The notes beneath the pieces were generated by a model. That model saw only the letters and a list, made by a program, of their open reading frames with translations. It was not told where the DNA came from and made no database searches. 64,000 nucleotides of DNA, from assembly GCA_949317995.1 (NCBI GenBank), contig OX439036.1, positions 85,783,920 to 85,847,919 on the forward strand, written 5' to 3'. This document shows, piece by piece, positions 31,050 to 44,094 of this stretch; position 1 is the stretch's first letter, and each line of letters opens with the position of its first letter. The position numbers were made by a program, and so were the translations under genes. This DNA is from Acholoe squamosa (Eukaryota > Annelida > Polychaeta > Phyllodocida > Polynoidae).

Positions 31050-33545
31050 ATTTATTTGTTGTTGTTGTCTTTGTTGTTGGATTTGTTGCCTCCTTTGTAG
31101 TGGTTCTGTATTGGACTGCTTGCCCCGCTTGCCACAATGGAGGTGCTGCTGCTGGACCCGTAGTCCTGCTGGTGGTTCGACACCCCCTGGTGGGGGCTGC
31201 AGTCCTGATTGTAGTTGGGACGACCTGCTATGTGTTTGCGGCTGGACCCACTCTTGTGGTGGCTGCGGGCCTGGGCACCCCTGTAGTTTCCCTGGCAGCG
31301 GTTCCATGACCTGGGGGAATTCACTGCATCATGTAGGGCTTCTTCCTCTTTCTGTCTAACCACAATCTGCTCTCTGGCATCTTCTCTGAGCAGATATTTA
31401 AAGCTTTTGTGTTTTTCTGGTGTCTGGGCTATCTCTAGCCCCACACCCTTTAAGCCTGCATACATATTATTGCGCCTAATGTCATTGTTTTTCCATGAGG
31501 ACTTGGCTATCAGTTTCAAAGAATCAGATATGGTTGTGACCAGTTGTTTGGGATTAACTGTTTCGCTGCTGCCCAGGTGGTCCAGTGCATTTACTAAAGG
31601 TCTGGCTGCAAACTGTAAGCACCACGTCAGGGACCTGAAGGTGTCATCCCTCTGTGCCACAGCTTCCCTGTTTCTTTTAACCCTTAGGTGCCCAAGTGCG
31701 CTTAAATGCACGGTTTTTGGTATATTGAAAGAAATTATCATCTAGATACTTCTACTGGTCCAATCTGCAAAGTTAGACCCTCTTTTGAAAGGCAATGACC
31801 TCCCAATTATGGTGCAACCATCCATCTAACTTCATCTTCAACACATCAGGCACAGGGAGTCAAAACCTGAAAATGTGCTGTCATCTTCTGTGTTTCATTA
31901 GAGGGCAACCATCCAGGGAGCTAAGATTCTACACCAAAATGATGCTGAATCACATACACCTTGTTCTTCATACTCCCAATGTGAGATTTTAACAGGAACT
32001 GTTCATCAATAAAGATAAGCCATGCATTGTTACTAACACATTTTGTTTCATGAGTGGCAGTATACATGTAGGCAGAATCAGCTTAGTAAGTTCTGTAAGG
32101 TCTCTGGGTTGCAGGAAGTATAGATATATAGCACAAGAGAGACTAAATACTACCAAATGACAACAAATGGAAAGTTTTGGTAACTATGGTTACCAGACCT
32201 GACCAGAAATCCCATTTGCTTCATTGAGCCGTCAATTAGTTTTAAGTATGAATTCAGAAAATGTAATGCAGTGCCTGTTTCAAAAGAGAAGATCAAAATA
32301 ATACAAGGTCTTATCAACAAAGTTGTACAATTGTGAAATGATATATAAAATCTACAAATCTTCAAATAATTCTGGGCACAAAAAGGTTAACAAGTTGCCT
32401 AGATACATCCTCATTGAGCCTTGTTTTATTTAGAAACTCTAGGTTGGAGGGTGTAGGGTGGGTTTTGTAGAGTGTTTTTAGTTGATCCTTAGTGGCTGGA
32501 TTAAGGTAAATGGGTCCACCAATTGTGAACAGGTGAGGGGAAAGGGTCCTCCGAGGTAAATTGTGATATTTAAAATTGAAGTCATTGGCTTTAAAATGAG
32601 GTATAACACTTGCAGATAACCCCTCTGGTCTCTGAGATATTGCTTCATGAAAATGGAATGACATATCTATACCAATACAGCCAATAAGCTCTATTATTCC
32701 TTGTTTTAATCAAATCAGGCATCTAATTAGCATAATGATTTAAATAACCAATTGAAAAATGGCCAACCCTTTCCATACATTAGGGCATAAATTTTGAACT
32801 AGAAATGGTATCTCAATGCTTTTTTCAGCATATGAATCTACATGAATCATGCTATCAATTGACATTAATTTTTTTTTCTATTTGGAATATTATTTTGGTT
32901 ACCATGGCAACCCATATCTCTGAGAATGCTTATTTAGGCCTTGTTTTGGATTCAAAACGTTCCATTTACACTCCAAGTACACAGGAAGTGCCAGAGAAAA
33001 CCATCTTTTTCTGTATAAAAATTACATAATAGCAATTTCTGGTATATTTTTAATGCTTTTAGCCTCTGTAGCTCCCCTAGTGGCCAAATCTAGTATCAGA
33101 AGTCCCGCAGGGAGGGCCCTTTCCCCTCATTTGCCCACAATTCTTTAACCTTCACTGGTGTTTTGTTAGTTTCAGCATCTTGTGGTTCTTTGAATGGCAG
33201 CTCTACTGCAGCTAGAGGGCAGTCAAATGGCTGTGGTCCATATACAGGTAGTGGATTTCCCTGCTGCTGATCATCCTGCAAGCCTCTCAGTGCTGGGTAG
33301 TTGTTCTGGTCTGGTATCATCACCTCTGGTTGGCGCTGTTGTTGTACTACTGTAATTGAAACATGGGGCACTGCCGGGTGCGCATCAATACATGCGGCAT
33401 CCGCGGCCACCCAAGAAGCTGTTGTGTCCTGCCGCGCAGGATGAAGCTGGGTGGGTGTTGACTGTATGGTGCAACCAAATTTCTTGGGAGGGTGATCTCC
33501 CCTGGTGGGGGGTCCGTGATCTCGTCTGAGTGCAGGTCTGGTCAT
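31050..33545 (-). pseudogene. DIRS gag-like region, fragmented
   Basis: Two low-complexity pieces on the minus strand, one at about 31.05-31.74 kb (KSSWKNNDIRRNNMYAGLKG, then a Gln/Asn/Ser/His-rich basic tail) and one at about 33.1-33.55 kb (proline/glutamine-rich), sit where DIRS gag belongs. Sequence between them (31.75-33.07 kb) is AT-rich and only weakly coding (for example SNLEFLNKTRLNEDVSRQLV near 32.4 kb). It may include a foreign insertion. Assignment is by position and composition. Confidence 0.5.
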
Positions 33546-33970
33546 GGATCTGTTTGATTCAGATCTGTTGTTGTCAGAATACCACTGTCAGATTCCTGGG
33601 AATAAATCACTGGGCTTTGGCTCATAGCACTATGATCACTGTATTGGCTGGTGCCCATCGACACAGTGTGAGCTGCTCACCTAGGAGCCTATCAACCATT
33701 TTGGAACACCTGCTCCACCTTGTGGTCCTCTGTTGCAGCTCTCCCCGTCAATTAGGGCTTGGTCGAGTTGGTCGGAATACAGGGGTATGGCCAGTGGCAG
33801 TTCACCCCTGCCCCTCCTGCGCCTAGGCTGGTGATCTCTGTCTTGAGAATGTACCGCTCCTTATGTAAAGCTGAATATTGAGACTCCATAGGAAACACAC
33901 TGAGACCGCGTATTGCATCCCTGCATTAAATAACCAGCGCCAAATCCACTTGATGACATCATAGGTCTAT

Positions 33971-34020
33971 CGCGCATGCGCAGCCTCTTTGAAACGTAAA
34001 CATTCAAGATGGCGGCGGTC
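33971..34020 (+). promoter_or_regulatory. NRF1-type and YY1-type sites in tandem
   Basis: CGCGCATGCGCAG (33971-33983) matches the palindromic NRF1 site and CAAGATGGCGGC (from 34005) matches the YY1 site. This pairing with 20-30 bases between is common in animal housekeeping promoters. It lies at the 5' side of the DIRS-like element and could be its promoter or a host promoter. It is motif-based only. Confidence 0.4.
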
Positions 34021-34114
34021 AGAATTTCGCGATGACGATGGGTAAATAGGAGTTAATTTTGAAGGATATTGATGAAATATTGATTCATTTTCCACTCAAA
34101 CACCTTGACATAAA

Positions 34115-34289
34115 TGTAAAGATGAACTCTGATCAGTTTGAGCTTCCTGTTTCTTCACTCGGGTGTCCTGCCCGCTCTGCACTCGGGTGTCCTGCCCGCT
34201 CCGCACTCGGTCTAACGGCCTCGTGCGGAACGGGCAGGTCACCCTCATGAAGAAACGGTCAGCTCAAACTGCTCATCATTCACCTTTAC
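34115..34289. mobile_element. Fold-back MITE-like element
   Basis: The left arm GTAAAGATGAAC…CAGTTTGAGC…GTTTCTTCA pairs with the right arm TGAAGAAAC…GCTCAAACTG…CACCTTTAC, giving arms of about 65 bases with little loop. Two short direct repeats of CACTCGGGTGTCCTGCCCGC sit near the centre. It is probably a small non-autonomous DNA element. Confidence 0.65.
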
Positions 34290-35670
34290 CATTAGGGTCT
34301 GAGGTCGGGCTGGTGAAAGTGTAATTGTCATATAGACCACCTTGTTTGGACGGCCCATTCTGTACCGTTACCGGTATCAGCTCTCTAGGTTTCAGTCTCT
34401 TGGCAGAGTGACTGAGCATGTCTGCCTTCCTCTTCATTGGTGCCGGTGGGGCATTGTGCTATGCACAATTGGTGTAGGGTGATAGACCACTCCTAATGAG
34501 CTGATGAGGGATCATTTGTGTGAACTATTGGCCCATTCATATCAGATCTATGGGTGAGTACTGTGTGATGAATGGTGGGTCTGATGAGGGCGAGTAACGG
34601 TTCACTTTTGTTACACTTAGCAGTTGTACAGCGCACCCCTCCACCTGTGCTAGTTTTATGGCTTCATTCAGAATGTCGCCCCTAGGAGGTGTGGAGGGTG
34701 ATACTGGTCTCAGGTCGGTAGTCTCCATATCTGTCGCGAGCTGCTCAGCAGTGTGTTGACAACAGACACCTGTTGCTACTTAAATAGCCCCTGGGGTCAA
34801 GCCCTCAGACGTGGGATGAAATGGATTCAGCCAATTAGAACACTGATGAGACTCAATTAGGGCGTGGTCAAACAGTAGGCCCTTCTCTGATTGACAGGTC
34901 TGTGTTGGCTTCCCCACGCACCATGTCAATTAATAGACACCTTACTTACCTCATTGTGGGGATGCCTTCACTTGTCACCAGATGTCCTTATTGGGACACT
35001 GTGACTTATCTGTCTCAAGAATCCGACATATGTTGAACGCTGCCACCTGGTGACAGGTCTCGTCGTGTCCCCCTTCAGGGGCAACCAAGCTACTCATGGT
35101 GCCCCAAGTGTTGCTCAGGTGCGCGTGGCCGGGTATCCCCAGCCCCCTGCCGGGAGCGGCGGCATATAGTCCTGCCAGCTTGCCCGTGCCCCGGCATCTT
35201 GATAAGCCCAGCGTGCTCTTGTTGAGAGGTCCGTCTCCAATGAGAAACCTGGTTCAACTGCCTCTGTAAGCCTACCCACAAAGTCAGTGGTCGATGCCGG
35301 ATAACTAATGGTAATAACTAGTATACTATCCCCTGCAGTGATCACACCATCATCATTCACCCATATCCAATTGTGGACCCCAGGTCTCCCCTTACCTGTG
35401 CCTGCTTGGTAGTTATTAATGGTGCTTAGGGATTTCACACTTTGGTATGTGGGATGTTATCTCCACCCCCCCTTGTGGTAATCATGGCCGAGAAAGTCCC
35501 CATGGACTGTTTGCTTAAATACATTACTTCATAACATTTATAGCAATTATCCGAATTCATTTTGAAATCTACAGAACACTATGGAATCTACACCGAAAAT
35601 CCAGTCTAAGACCTTGCAGACAAGAAAAGATTAATACCGTGAGAAAGGTGGCACGTGGTAATCATGGTAC

Positions 35671-35956
35671 CGTAATCTCTCGCGTATAAGGTGCATCTCG
35701 CGTATAAGACGCACCTAGAGTTCAAGAATATGGTCAGAAAAATAAAAAATTATAACTTTTCTTCTACTGAATGGATTTTAAAAATTCAAAAAGATATGCG
35801 TAGATAAGACTCCCCATACCCCCGCATCCCCCTATATTCTATTCTAACTTAGGGGGAGTGCAACATATCAAAAGAAAGGTCTTGGTGTCCCCCTTGCGGA
35901 TCCAGGAAGAGCTAAAACCTCGTGTATAAGATGCGTCTTATACGCGAGAGATTACG
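35671..35956. mobile_element. MITE with 20-bp terminal inverted repeats
   Basis: The ends read CGTAATCTCTCGCGTATAAG and its exact reverse complement (35937-35956), with further internal matches (GTATAAGACGCACC against GTATAAGATGCGTC). TA dinucleotides lie just outside both ends. The length of 286 bases and absence of coding suggest a non-autonomous Tc1/mariner-type or similar element. Confidence 0.75.
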
Positions 35957-37360
35957 CTATTATCTATTTTTCAGGAGAGCCACCTCATCCTATATAGTCA
36001 TACTAAACGCATAATCAATTGAGTGTTATTTTCTTTAAACGCCTTCGGGGGTAATTATAAGGCCTCTGTGTCTTCACTTCTTTAAATACGCGATGCATTA
36101 ATGCTAAGAGGGATATGCAAAAACGAACTCTCTTGAAGAATGAGAAAAAGAGGTTTAGCAAAAACACTTCCATTGGGTACTTCCTAATACAAGATTTCAA
36201 ATCTCTTAGTAGGTTCTTCTTATCTATCGCTTCAGTAGCCTTATCGAGAATCCACAGCCCCTAGGACTGAGATGGTATAGAGGGTGATAAAGCATAGGAA
36301 GTTCAATCCGTTCATTACATGTGCAAGATAAAATTCACTTGTCTTGAACTTTAGGCAGTATCTTACAAGTGATTAAAATTGTTTTATAAAGTGGCTCAAT
36401 TTGCCAGATGACTGTCTCAACTTTCATTGTACTGGTTTTTACTTCAACAGATAAATTTTTATCTGAGGTCAATGTGCTTGTATAATAACATATATATGCC
36501 TACAAAGCGAAGAGGACCTAAGGGATTAGAAAGTGCATGCCATATAGTCTTAACATAATCTTAGGCCTCTGCATATTGTTGTGACATATTCACTTAGCGG
36601 TCTCTTTTAACTCTTAACAGATCATGTGTGCATATCTTATTACAGGATAATATTTTGTCTCTCAGATCACATGTGTTTACATATCAATTACATTATATGT
36701 TCCTACCTATGGACATGGTATTAGAGACATAGTTATAAGATAGAAGAGGCTACTTAACATCCCCTTTGAATAAAAGCATGTAAAGACAGCGGTGATATTG
36801 ACATAATTATGCTAAATATGTGTAGCACCTCCGCAGGCTTTAATATTAAGATATCCATTATGCCAGCAGATTAATTACTCAGGTGTTGTGTATAATACCC
36901 TAAGCATACATAGTTCTGCCTGCGTTTACAATAGGGTGGAAGGAAATTGCCATTGCCTAATGTATACTGGTTTATGAGAAACCAGTTTCAATGGACTATT
37001 CAGCTAATCAACTGGGTGTTGTTTGGGTCTTTGTTAACACATGTATGAAAGAGCCAGACCTTAACATCCCCCCCGGTTAGTAAATAGGGGGAGGGTGTTT
37101 TTTTTTTCTGTGTATCTAAAAAGAAGCGTAAGTGAGTCAATAATAGATGTTTAATGCCATTTCGACAGCTATGGTCATATTCATGGTGAGAACTACATTA
37201 GACAATTCCACAGAGGAATGTGTCGGTGCCTGCGCATATGTGCACCACATCTAAAAAGATCACGTCCTGCTACACAGTCATAATTAACCCAGACAACCAA
37301 AACAATTTCGAGCCACCTAAACCATACAACACATATGTAGTCCGCCAGTCTTGGACTGGC
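35957..37360. other. Intergenic DNA, nothing recognised
   Basis: AT-rich sequence without convincing exons, RNA genes or clear element ends. Confidence 0.4.
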
Positions 37361-38012
37361 CCAGGAGGTAAATTCAAAAGATCCTGCCATCGCTACCCAT
37401 GCGATGGTAGCGTAGGCACATCTTATAAGACCTAGTCAGTCTACCCTAACTTTATAGTGGTGGTAGCCCAGTCAGGCACAGCAAGTCCTGTGAATCCTTC
37501 ACTATTCCTTGTCCAGCCTTACCACCTCTGTGATGGTACCAAAAGAAATGCATAGTGGTTTCCCCTAAGTACAAGTGTACCTATAGGGAACACTCCTCCT
37601 CTCAAGAGTAAATGTGCCTGTTGTATACATATATAGGGGAGGGAGGAGGTTTGCTGAGGGTCCTTGAGGGCTCTTAATGCTACTCATATATTAAGTGTAC
37701 TGTAACATCCTGCTTCCCTTCTCTCTCAGTACTCTATAAGTAGCTCATATAGGGAAGAGGAACGCTTGTGTAACCCCTGTTGTGAAAAGGAGTGTTTCCA
37801 CAGCTATTTATTTATTTTAGCCCTCTTGCCCCTGTGCACAGTGTGTTTTGCTTGGAGTATTATGCAGGGCTGAGGCTACAACCACTGAAATCATAGGGCT
37901 GGCTGTGATAAAGCAAGGCAGTCACACCTTACCATCACTGAAATGGATATGGCAGAAACGTTCCTACCATCGCTAGGGTAGAGATGGTAGGGACTTTTGA
38001 ATCAACCTCCTG
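37361..38012 (+). mobile_element. Inverted-repeat element, diverged copy of the 44095 family
   Basis: The ends CCAGGAGGTAAATTCAAAAG and CTTTTGAATCAACCTCCTG are inverted. The interior aligns along its length with 44095-44835 (for example GGCACATxTxATAAGACC, GGGAACACTCCT, GAGGGAGGA, TCCTTGAGGGCT). This copy is more diverged, so it is older or of a sister subfamily. Confidence 0.7.
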
Positions 38013-41000
38013 ACTGACTAAAGTACAGTCTGGTATGGAGACTGAATATTCTGCAATGTTATTGTTCGGGAGTACACTTACTGAATTGTGTCTCATCATG
38101 ATGTCTGGCATTGAGATATATACAGCTAAGAACCATGGCCTATTTTTTATTGCGGGGCCTGTCAGCCTACCCACCTACTCATGCATGACAATTACTTGGA
38201 AGCACTGCAAATACTCTACTTCATGGAAAAATGATCCAGTATCCAGGGTCAATTTTAATATGTGCTAAGAGTAATTTAATAAGGAATGGCCCAGTACCAC
38301 TGTACCTCTTGTGGCGGAATTAGGAACTGGAAGACCTTACTTCTTAATTTTTATCTATGGAGCTGACCAATTTAGCTCATTAGTATATGCAATATGCGTA
38401 ATTGGCATTTGAACCAGCTAACAACCTAGACTTGCTCACACAGAATTGGCCCCAGGAGGCAATTGCAAAAAGATTTGGAAATGGTTCTGTCGGAGGTGTT
38501 ATTCCCAAAATGGAACTAACTGATCTCAGGGAATCAATTCCCTGTTGGGTTGCTAAAAAGTGATTGATCCTAGAAGTAGTTGGGGATTGGTGAATGCTTC
38601 CCAATTGAGAACTAATTCCCAGCTAGTTCCTTCCTCCAATTCCCTGGCCTATCTATTATGGGAAGCATTCAGGTGGAACCAATCCTGGAACCATTTCCCC
38701 CAACTTTTCGCAATGCAGTCAATTCAGAACAAGGCAATTCCATTAGAGTAAAAGGTGGGAATTAGTCTCTCTGCATGGAGAATCGAGGAGAACTGGAAGA
38801 TGCGTTAGCTACTGTTATAATGAAATTCCCAATCCTTTTGCAACAACCTCCTGGCAACAGAAGGTATCAACACTAATGTTCTGGGTCATGGTGACTTAAT
38901 CAGATGGGATGCTAGCATGCATCCCAGAGCTTACTATAGTGGAAATTAATGAATAGACCGCGTGATAGGGCAAACTCCACCTTACATACTGTTCTCAGTC
39001 CAACTTATATTCTACGTACTTTGCAGGTGAACTTAATTAGAAGTCTTGAAAGCCTCAATTGAACTTGCATGTTTGTATAATCACACAGTATATCATCATT
39101 TAAAGGATTGTACAGGACAACCAAGCTTGAGCAATATTCACGGACAACCCTGTCTGCAAACAGGGCAAAAGGATCAATATATGTTGAAATGGTAAAGGTC
39201 GAAAGGGATATGTGGTTCAGCACGTTATATTCTTAATTTGAAAGAGCTATGTAACACCCACAAACAGAAGACGATTTTGCATAACCTCAGCACCATCAAG
39301 GTGTACACGACATTAAATATGATTGTTTTCAGTATTTTCTATCGTTAATGGCTACATGATGGGGAATCTCAGCTTAAACCAAAACGCTAATAGCTGCCTA
39401 CAGATACTGCAGCTATTAGCTGCCCATCACCTGAACACCCGTTACATATTCATTTTCACTCTAGAATTGTCTTGGGTTGTTTCGGCATTAATTACTCGGT
39501 CTGCAAATTACTCAATGTTTACAGAGTGTCAGTTGAGACCACAAAGGCAGGTAATGAATATTCACTGGACAGCTGGCTCGTAAACATTTATTACCTGGGT
39601 CCTTACCAGGCATTGGCATTCAAATTCCTACAGTGGCATTAGTGGCTAAAGTACTTCTGTACGTCAACTCTACCGATTATTCCTCCATTATAGTATCATC
39701 TGACTGGCACCCGTGTCTGTCCTTTGAGACTGGTATAAGAAAGACCCATGTAGTCTTTCCCTTTTGTTGGTATTCATTTCTCACACATAAAGTGTATTAG
39801 CACTGTTATACCAGAAACCAACACCCCTTTCCTTCCGTAAGACAACCTCGTGAATGAAAAATGCATTATTAAGTGGCATGGTTCTTGTTATTTAAGAACA
39901 TATTCATTGCCCTTCAACAGAAGTCTGAGATTTGGAAGTGATTTAAAACACACAATGGCCATTTCTAATATTTCAACCATATCACTGCAGTGTTCAGACA
40001 CACTGGATGCAGTCGGCTAATACACAGGTGGCGCCACCAGACCCTGATTTAACATGGGTCATATTTTGGACTGAGCAATACACTCAACTGTTTGTGAATG
40101 TACTCTCCTTGCCATGTGCTTAATTCCTAAATATCCTTTAGGCGTTCTGCTCAGAATATTTCTAGCATGCTCAGAGTGTGCACGTATACTTCCTTCTACA
40201 GCACAATATTCCTTATCTTAGTAGCAAAATACCGATGTAATATACACGTTGGATTGTGGTCTAGATTAAATCGTATTATGTGAACGCAACCCTCCAATTA
40301 TAATGAGCTACTTACATGATACATGTGGGGTATCGCGTGTGCAGCTCGTGGACAGCTGGACTATTTGTAGTTATGTTTATGAACATCCGAGTGCCATTGC
40401 TCTTCAACAGAGGCAATGCCATTCATGGTAATCTCAGCCTTAAGGATTTGCAGAACCTTATGCCGGCTTTGGAGAGCAGCTCACCTTAGCGGACCTCATA
40501 GTGTCATCTGGTGGTTAAATTGTACACTAACCATTGGCCCAGAGTGGTTTAAGCATGATGTTTGATGGTCTTCATTTAGCAGATTTATGGCCTAAATCCA
40601 CGGCCGATGTATTGAATGAAAGCCGCCCATCCGTCAAGAATAATATGACTAGTATGGCAGGACGGATAGGTATCGATTAATCAAAAGATGTTAGTGGATT
40701 CCGCCCTTTAGTAAGACATATACAAATGACAACAATAATGGATATTCATCTAGTTTAATATCTACATGTGTGCGTACTATTATCATGGGGGTGAGGAATG
40801 CAAATCGATAGATTCCCCTGGAAGGTGATTTACTACTTAAAGGTTCAAGACTGTGGCTATGCTGTTCTGATTTTTTTTTTCAATTTATATGCGTGCAAGA
40901 AATTTTGTAACCAGTGGAGTCAAGAAGCTTTACAGAGCAAGCCATATTTGCTTATAAGTATATTCTTTTACTCATGGTATCATACTTTAAGGTGACTGGC

Positions 41001-41990
41001 GGAATAGACTAAAAGTAACTAGAGTCAAAAACTGATTTTTACTTTTCTTATGTCCAAAAATAATAATGGGGATCCCATGCATATATTGGGCTGTGTGGGT
41101 TGTGTTTATATGTATATTAATGTGGTCTCACTTGTGTAGTTATTATCAGCTCTAGTGGTATGATGTTGGCCTAGCCCATTCTTCTAACCAACACCAAGAC
41201 GCCGATACAAGTCACCATTTATTGTTCACTCGTTATTCACAGTTACAGTTGTTAGGTGATTCCACTCAGTTCTGTATAGCTTCAACGACATCAGTCTATT
41301 CACACAAGCAGTTCATGTTCTAACAATCCAGTGCTTCAAGAGAGGTATAGGTGCCATAGAGATCCTGCTTAATCCGTTCTTACATTGGCTAAGTGTAATA
41401 CTAGATACTAAACAGCTTCATCCTCGTCTACTCCAGGAGTATGTGTTGCTTCCTCAACCGCTCTCACAATACTAACTCCTCACCTGTCTCTCACTAATCC
41501 ACTACACCTCCCAGACGCCATGTACTTGGCTTACACGTATCTCTTCCCCCTACAGAATCCACCTGACCAGATCTCGTCGACTCCATCGCCGTCTGCAGCA
41601 TTCCACAGCTACCATAAACTCTAGCTACCATAAACCCTACACAGGACTCCTATAGCACTCTCTCATATAGCATACAATAAATACATACATAACACAGCAT
41701 ACAATAAATACATACATAAGTGTACCCTGTTATACCCGTTCATTATAATTATTGGTTATTGATGACAAAACAATATTTGAGATACAGAAGATTTAACCCC
41801 ATTTAGGATTATATAGTGATTTGTCACATGAATCCCCGATTTCATATCCAAAAGTATTTTTTTTATAACTTCTCCAACACTTAGATGTTAAGCATATAAC
41901 TGCAGTAGATACCTCAATATTGTTCTACATCACTATTCTAGCCATATCCTTGCATTTGTTATTTCAATCATCCAAAACATTAGAAATATA
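38013..41990. other. Intergenic repeat-rich DNA
   Basis: No gene was recognised. Near 41668-41718 the unit CATACAATAAATACATACATAA occurs twice in tandem. Around 38430-38720 there is sequence rich in AATTCCC/GGGAATT that may be another decayed inverted-repeat element. Confidence 0.4.
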
Positions 41991-42340
41991 CCTGGAGGTT
42001 AATTCGAAACATCCTGGGATCACAACCTCAGCGATCTTAGGAATTATTCTACCTCATTCTATTAAGTGATCTTAAGATTAGACTGCGTTCACATTTCCTA
42101 GCCAGCACTAAGATCGCATCGATCTTAGCCTCAGCCCTCCTACACTATTCCAAGAAGTACTGACTGGGCACAGGGGTAAGAGTCCCAAAATAAAGGAATA
42201 GCTGGGGAGCCACTCTTCTTCACAACAGTGTTTGTACCATTGTTCCCCATCCCCATATGGGCTAACAAAAGAGTACAGTATTCAAGAGTTGTTCCCATGA
42301 ATGTATGATTTATGCTTGCCTATTAGAAGCATTGTGCCCC

Positions 42341-43544
42341 AGGACAAAGAGAGAGAAGGGAAGAATTACCTTACAGTGCAATTAACGCATGAGTAGCCCT
42401 ACACTGCAAAAAAGGTGTGTGTTTATACATACCACACTATCTACATGGTGTGTGATTCCAACACATCTATGATATTCAAACACTTACAGCTAAACACCAT
42501 CAGATTCTAAACACTTATCCTGAAAACTACACACCTACTTCTCCCACACTTAAACACTTACACACCATAGTGTTTAGGTGTTTGGGTTTAAACACATCCA
42601 GTCTCTATGTGTTTAGTCTTAAAAATGTATTTGAAAGATAAACATCAGGTGTTTAGCCATCTAATAAGAATCATAAGCAGATAAGATAAGTATAATATGT
42701 ATGAAATGAGTAAAAGGATAGTATCCTCATTTTTATAGTTGTATATCACTCAGTTTCCTGATGACTCAGTAGTTTTGTATGTACCTAAACACCTCCTAAA
42801 GCTAAGCACTACCAATCTAAACATTTACTCATGCTGCACATCTTAAAGCTAAACACCTATCAAAACTAAACACTTGTAAAATCAAACACCTGATAGCTAA
42901 ACATGTTTAAAGTTAAATGTGTTTAGCCAAAAGATGTGTTTAAGGACAAAGAGAGAGAAGGGAAGAATTACCTTACAGTGCAATTAACGCATGAGTAGCC
43001 CTACACTGCAAAAAAAGGTGTGTGTTTATACATACCACACTATCTACATGGTGTGTGATTCCAACACATCTATGATATTCAAACACTTACAGCTAAACAC
43101 CATCAGATTCTAAACACTTATCCTGAAAACTACACACCTACTTCTCCCACACTTAAACACTTACACACCATAGTGTTTAGGTGTTTGGGTTTAAACACAT
43201 CCAGTCTCTATGTGTTTAGTCTTAAAAATGTATTTGAAAGATAAACATCAGGTGTTTAGCCATCTAATAAGAATCATAAGCAGATAAGATAAGTATAATA
43301 TGTATGAAATGAGTAAAAGGATAGTATCCTCATTTTTATAGTTGTATATCACTCAGTTTCCTGATGACTCAGTAGTTTTGTATGTACCTAAACACCTCCT
43401 AAAGCTAAACACTACCAATCTAAACATTTACTCATGCTGCACATCTTAAAGCTAAACACCTATCAAAACTAAACACTTGTAAAATCAAACACCTGATAGC
43501 TAAACATGTTTAAAGTTAAATGTGTTTAGCCAAAAGATGTGTTT
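42341..43544. repeat. Tandem duplication, 602-bp unit
   Basis: AGGACAAAGAGAGAGAAGGG occurs at 42341 and again at 42943, and about 600 bases that follow are nearly identical. The unit takes in 61 bases of the outer element and most of the inserted one, so it arose after the insertion. Confidence 0.9.
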
Positions 43545-43628
43545 AGAAAAGTGGAACAAAAATGTGTTTAGCTATATGTTTAGATCCATAAAACAGGTGT
43601 TTGGTTGCTAAACACCAAATTAACAGTG
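42402..43628. mobile_element. GTGTTTAG-rich inverted-repeat element, duplicated copy
   Basis: It starts CACTGCAAAAAAGGTGTGTG and ends in …AACAGTG with TA on both sides. The body is packed with CTAAACAC and GTGTTTAG words, mostly CTAAACA in some parts and TGTTTAG in others. It is a relative of 54912-55812. It contains the 602-base duplication described separately. No coding was seen. Confidence 0.75.
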
Positions 43629-44094
43629 TAAGAGCCCTCAAGGACACTCAGCAAATGTCCTCCCTCCCCTCTATATGTATGCAGCAGGCTATTCACTCTT
43701 TCGATCAGGAGTGTTCCTTATAAGTGCTCTTGTACTCAGGTGAAACCACTATGCAATTCTTTCACTAAGATCGCAGTGATCTTAGTGCTGGAAAAGGAAT
43801 AGTGTAGTGATCCCAGGACTTGCTATTCCTGAGAGGCCTGCAACCACTGCATTAGATAGTGTAGACTGGCCAGGCCTTATGATATGTGCCTACACGAAGA
43901 TCGCTGGGGTTGCTATCCCAGGATGTTTTGAATTAAGCTCCAGGGACCTGTTGAGTCTTTCTTATGTTTTGGATGATTGAAATAACAAATGCAAGGATAT
44001 GGCTAGAATAATGACATGTAGATTTTGTAGTTTCTTCTACAGTGTTATACATAGCAGTCCCCATGGATCATGCGTAAGTTGTCTGCCTTGATCT

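Larger units (their letters stand above)
27240..35440 (-). mobile_element. DIRS-like tyrosine-recombinase retrotransposon, broken
   Basis: Remains of a DIRS-type element read leftwards in the usual order: gag-like region (about 33.5-31.05 kb), reverse transcriptase (about 30.85-30.15 kb), RNase H (about 29.85-29.47 kb) and tyrosine recombinase (about 28.8-28.05 kb). The reverse transcriptase has FYIDDTLIFG and DIASAYFTLP, and the recombinase has TAYSARNASTSAALRK and GWSNKTTFARFYNRP. Inverted terminal sequence sharing AAAGTCAGTGGTCGATG and ATAACTAATGGTAAT lies at about 35275-35320 and, inverted, at about 27525-27570, as expected for the family. The element is clearly broken in several places and is old compared with the Polinton. 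The gag region also contains unexplained extra sequence. The outer limits are approximate. Confidence 0.85.
41991..43945 (-). mobile_element. Inverted-repeat element of the 44095 family, interrupted by another element
   Basis: The ends are CCTGGAGGTTAATTCGAAAC and its inverted partner GAATTAAGCTCCAGG. The body is the reverse complement of 44095-44835, so the two copies form a large inverted pair. The copy is split by the 42402-43628 element, and part of it was duplicated with that element. Confidence 0.78.

Noticed and set aside
31004-31359. Plus-strand valine- and cysteine-rich frames that resemble membrane proteins
   Set aside because: They are mirror readings of the glutamine/asparagine-rich gag-like sequence on the other strand.
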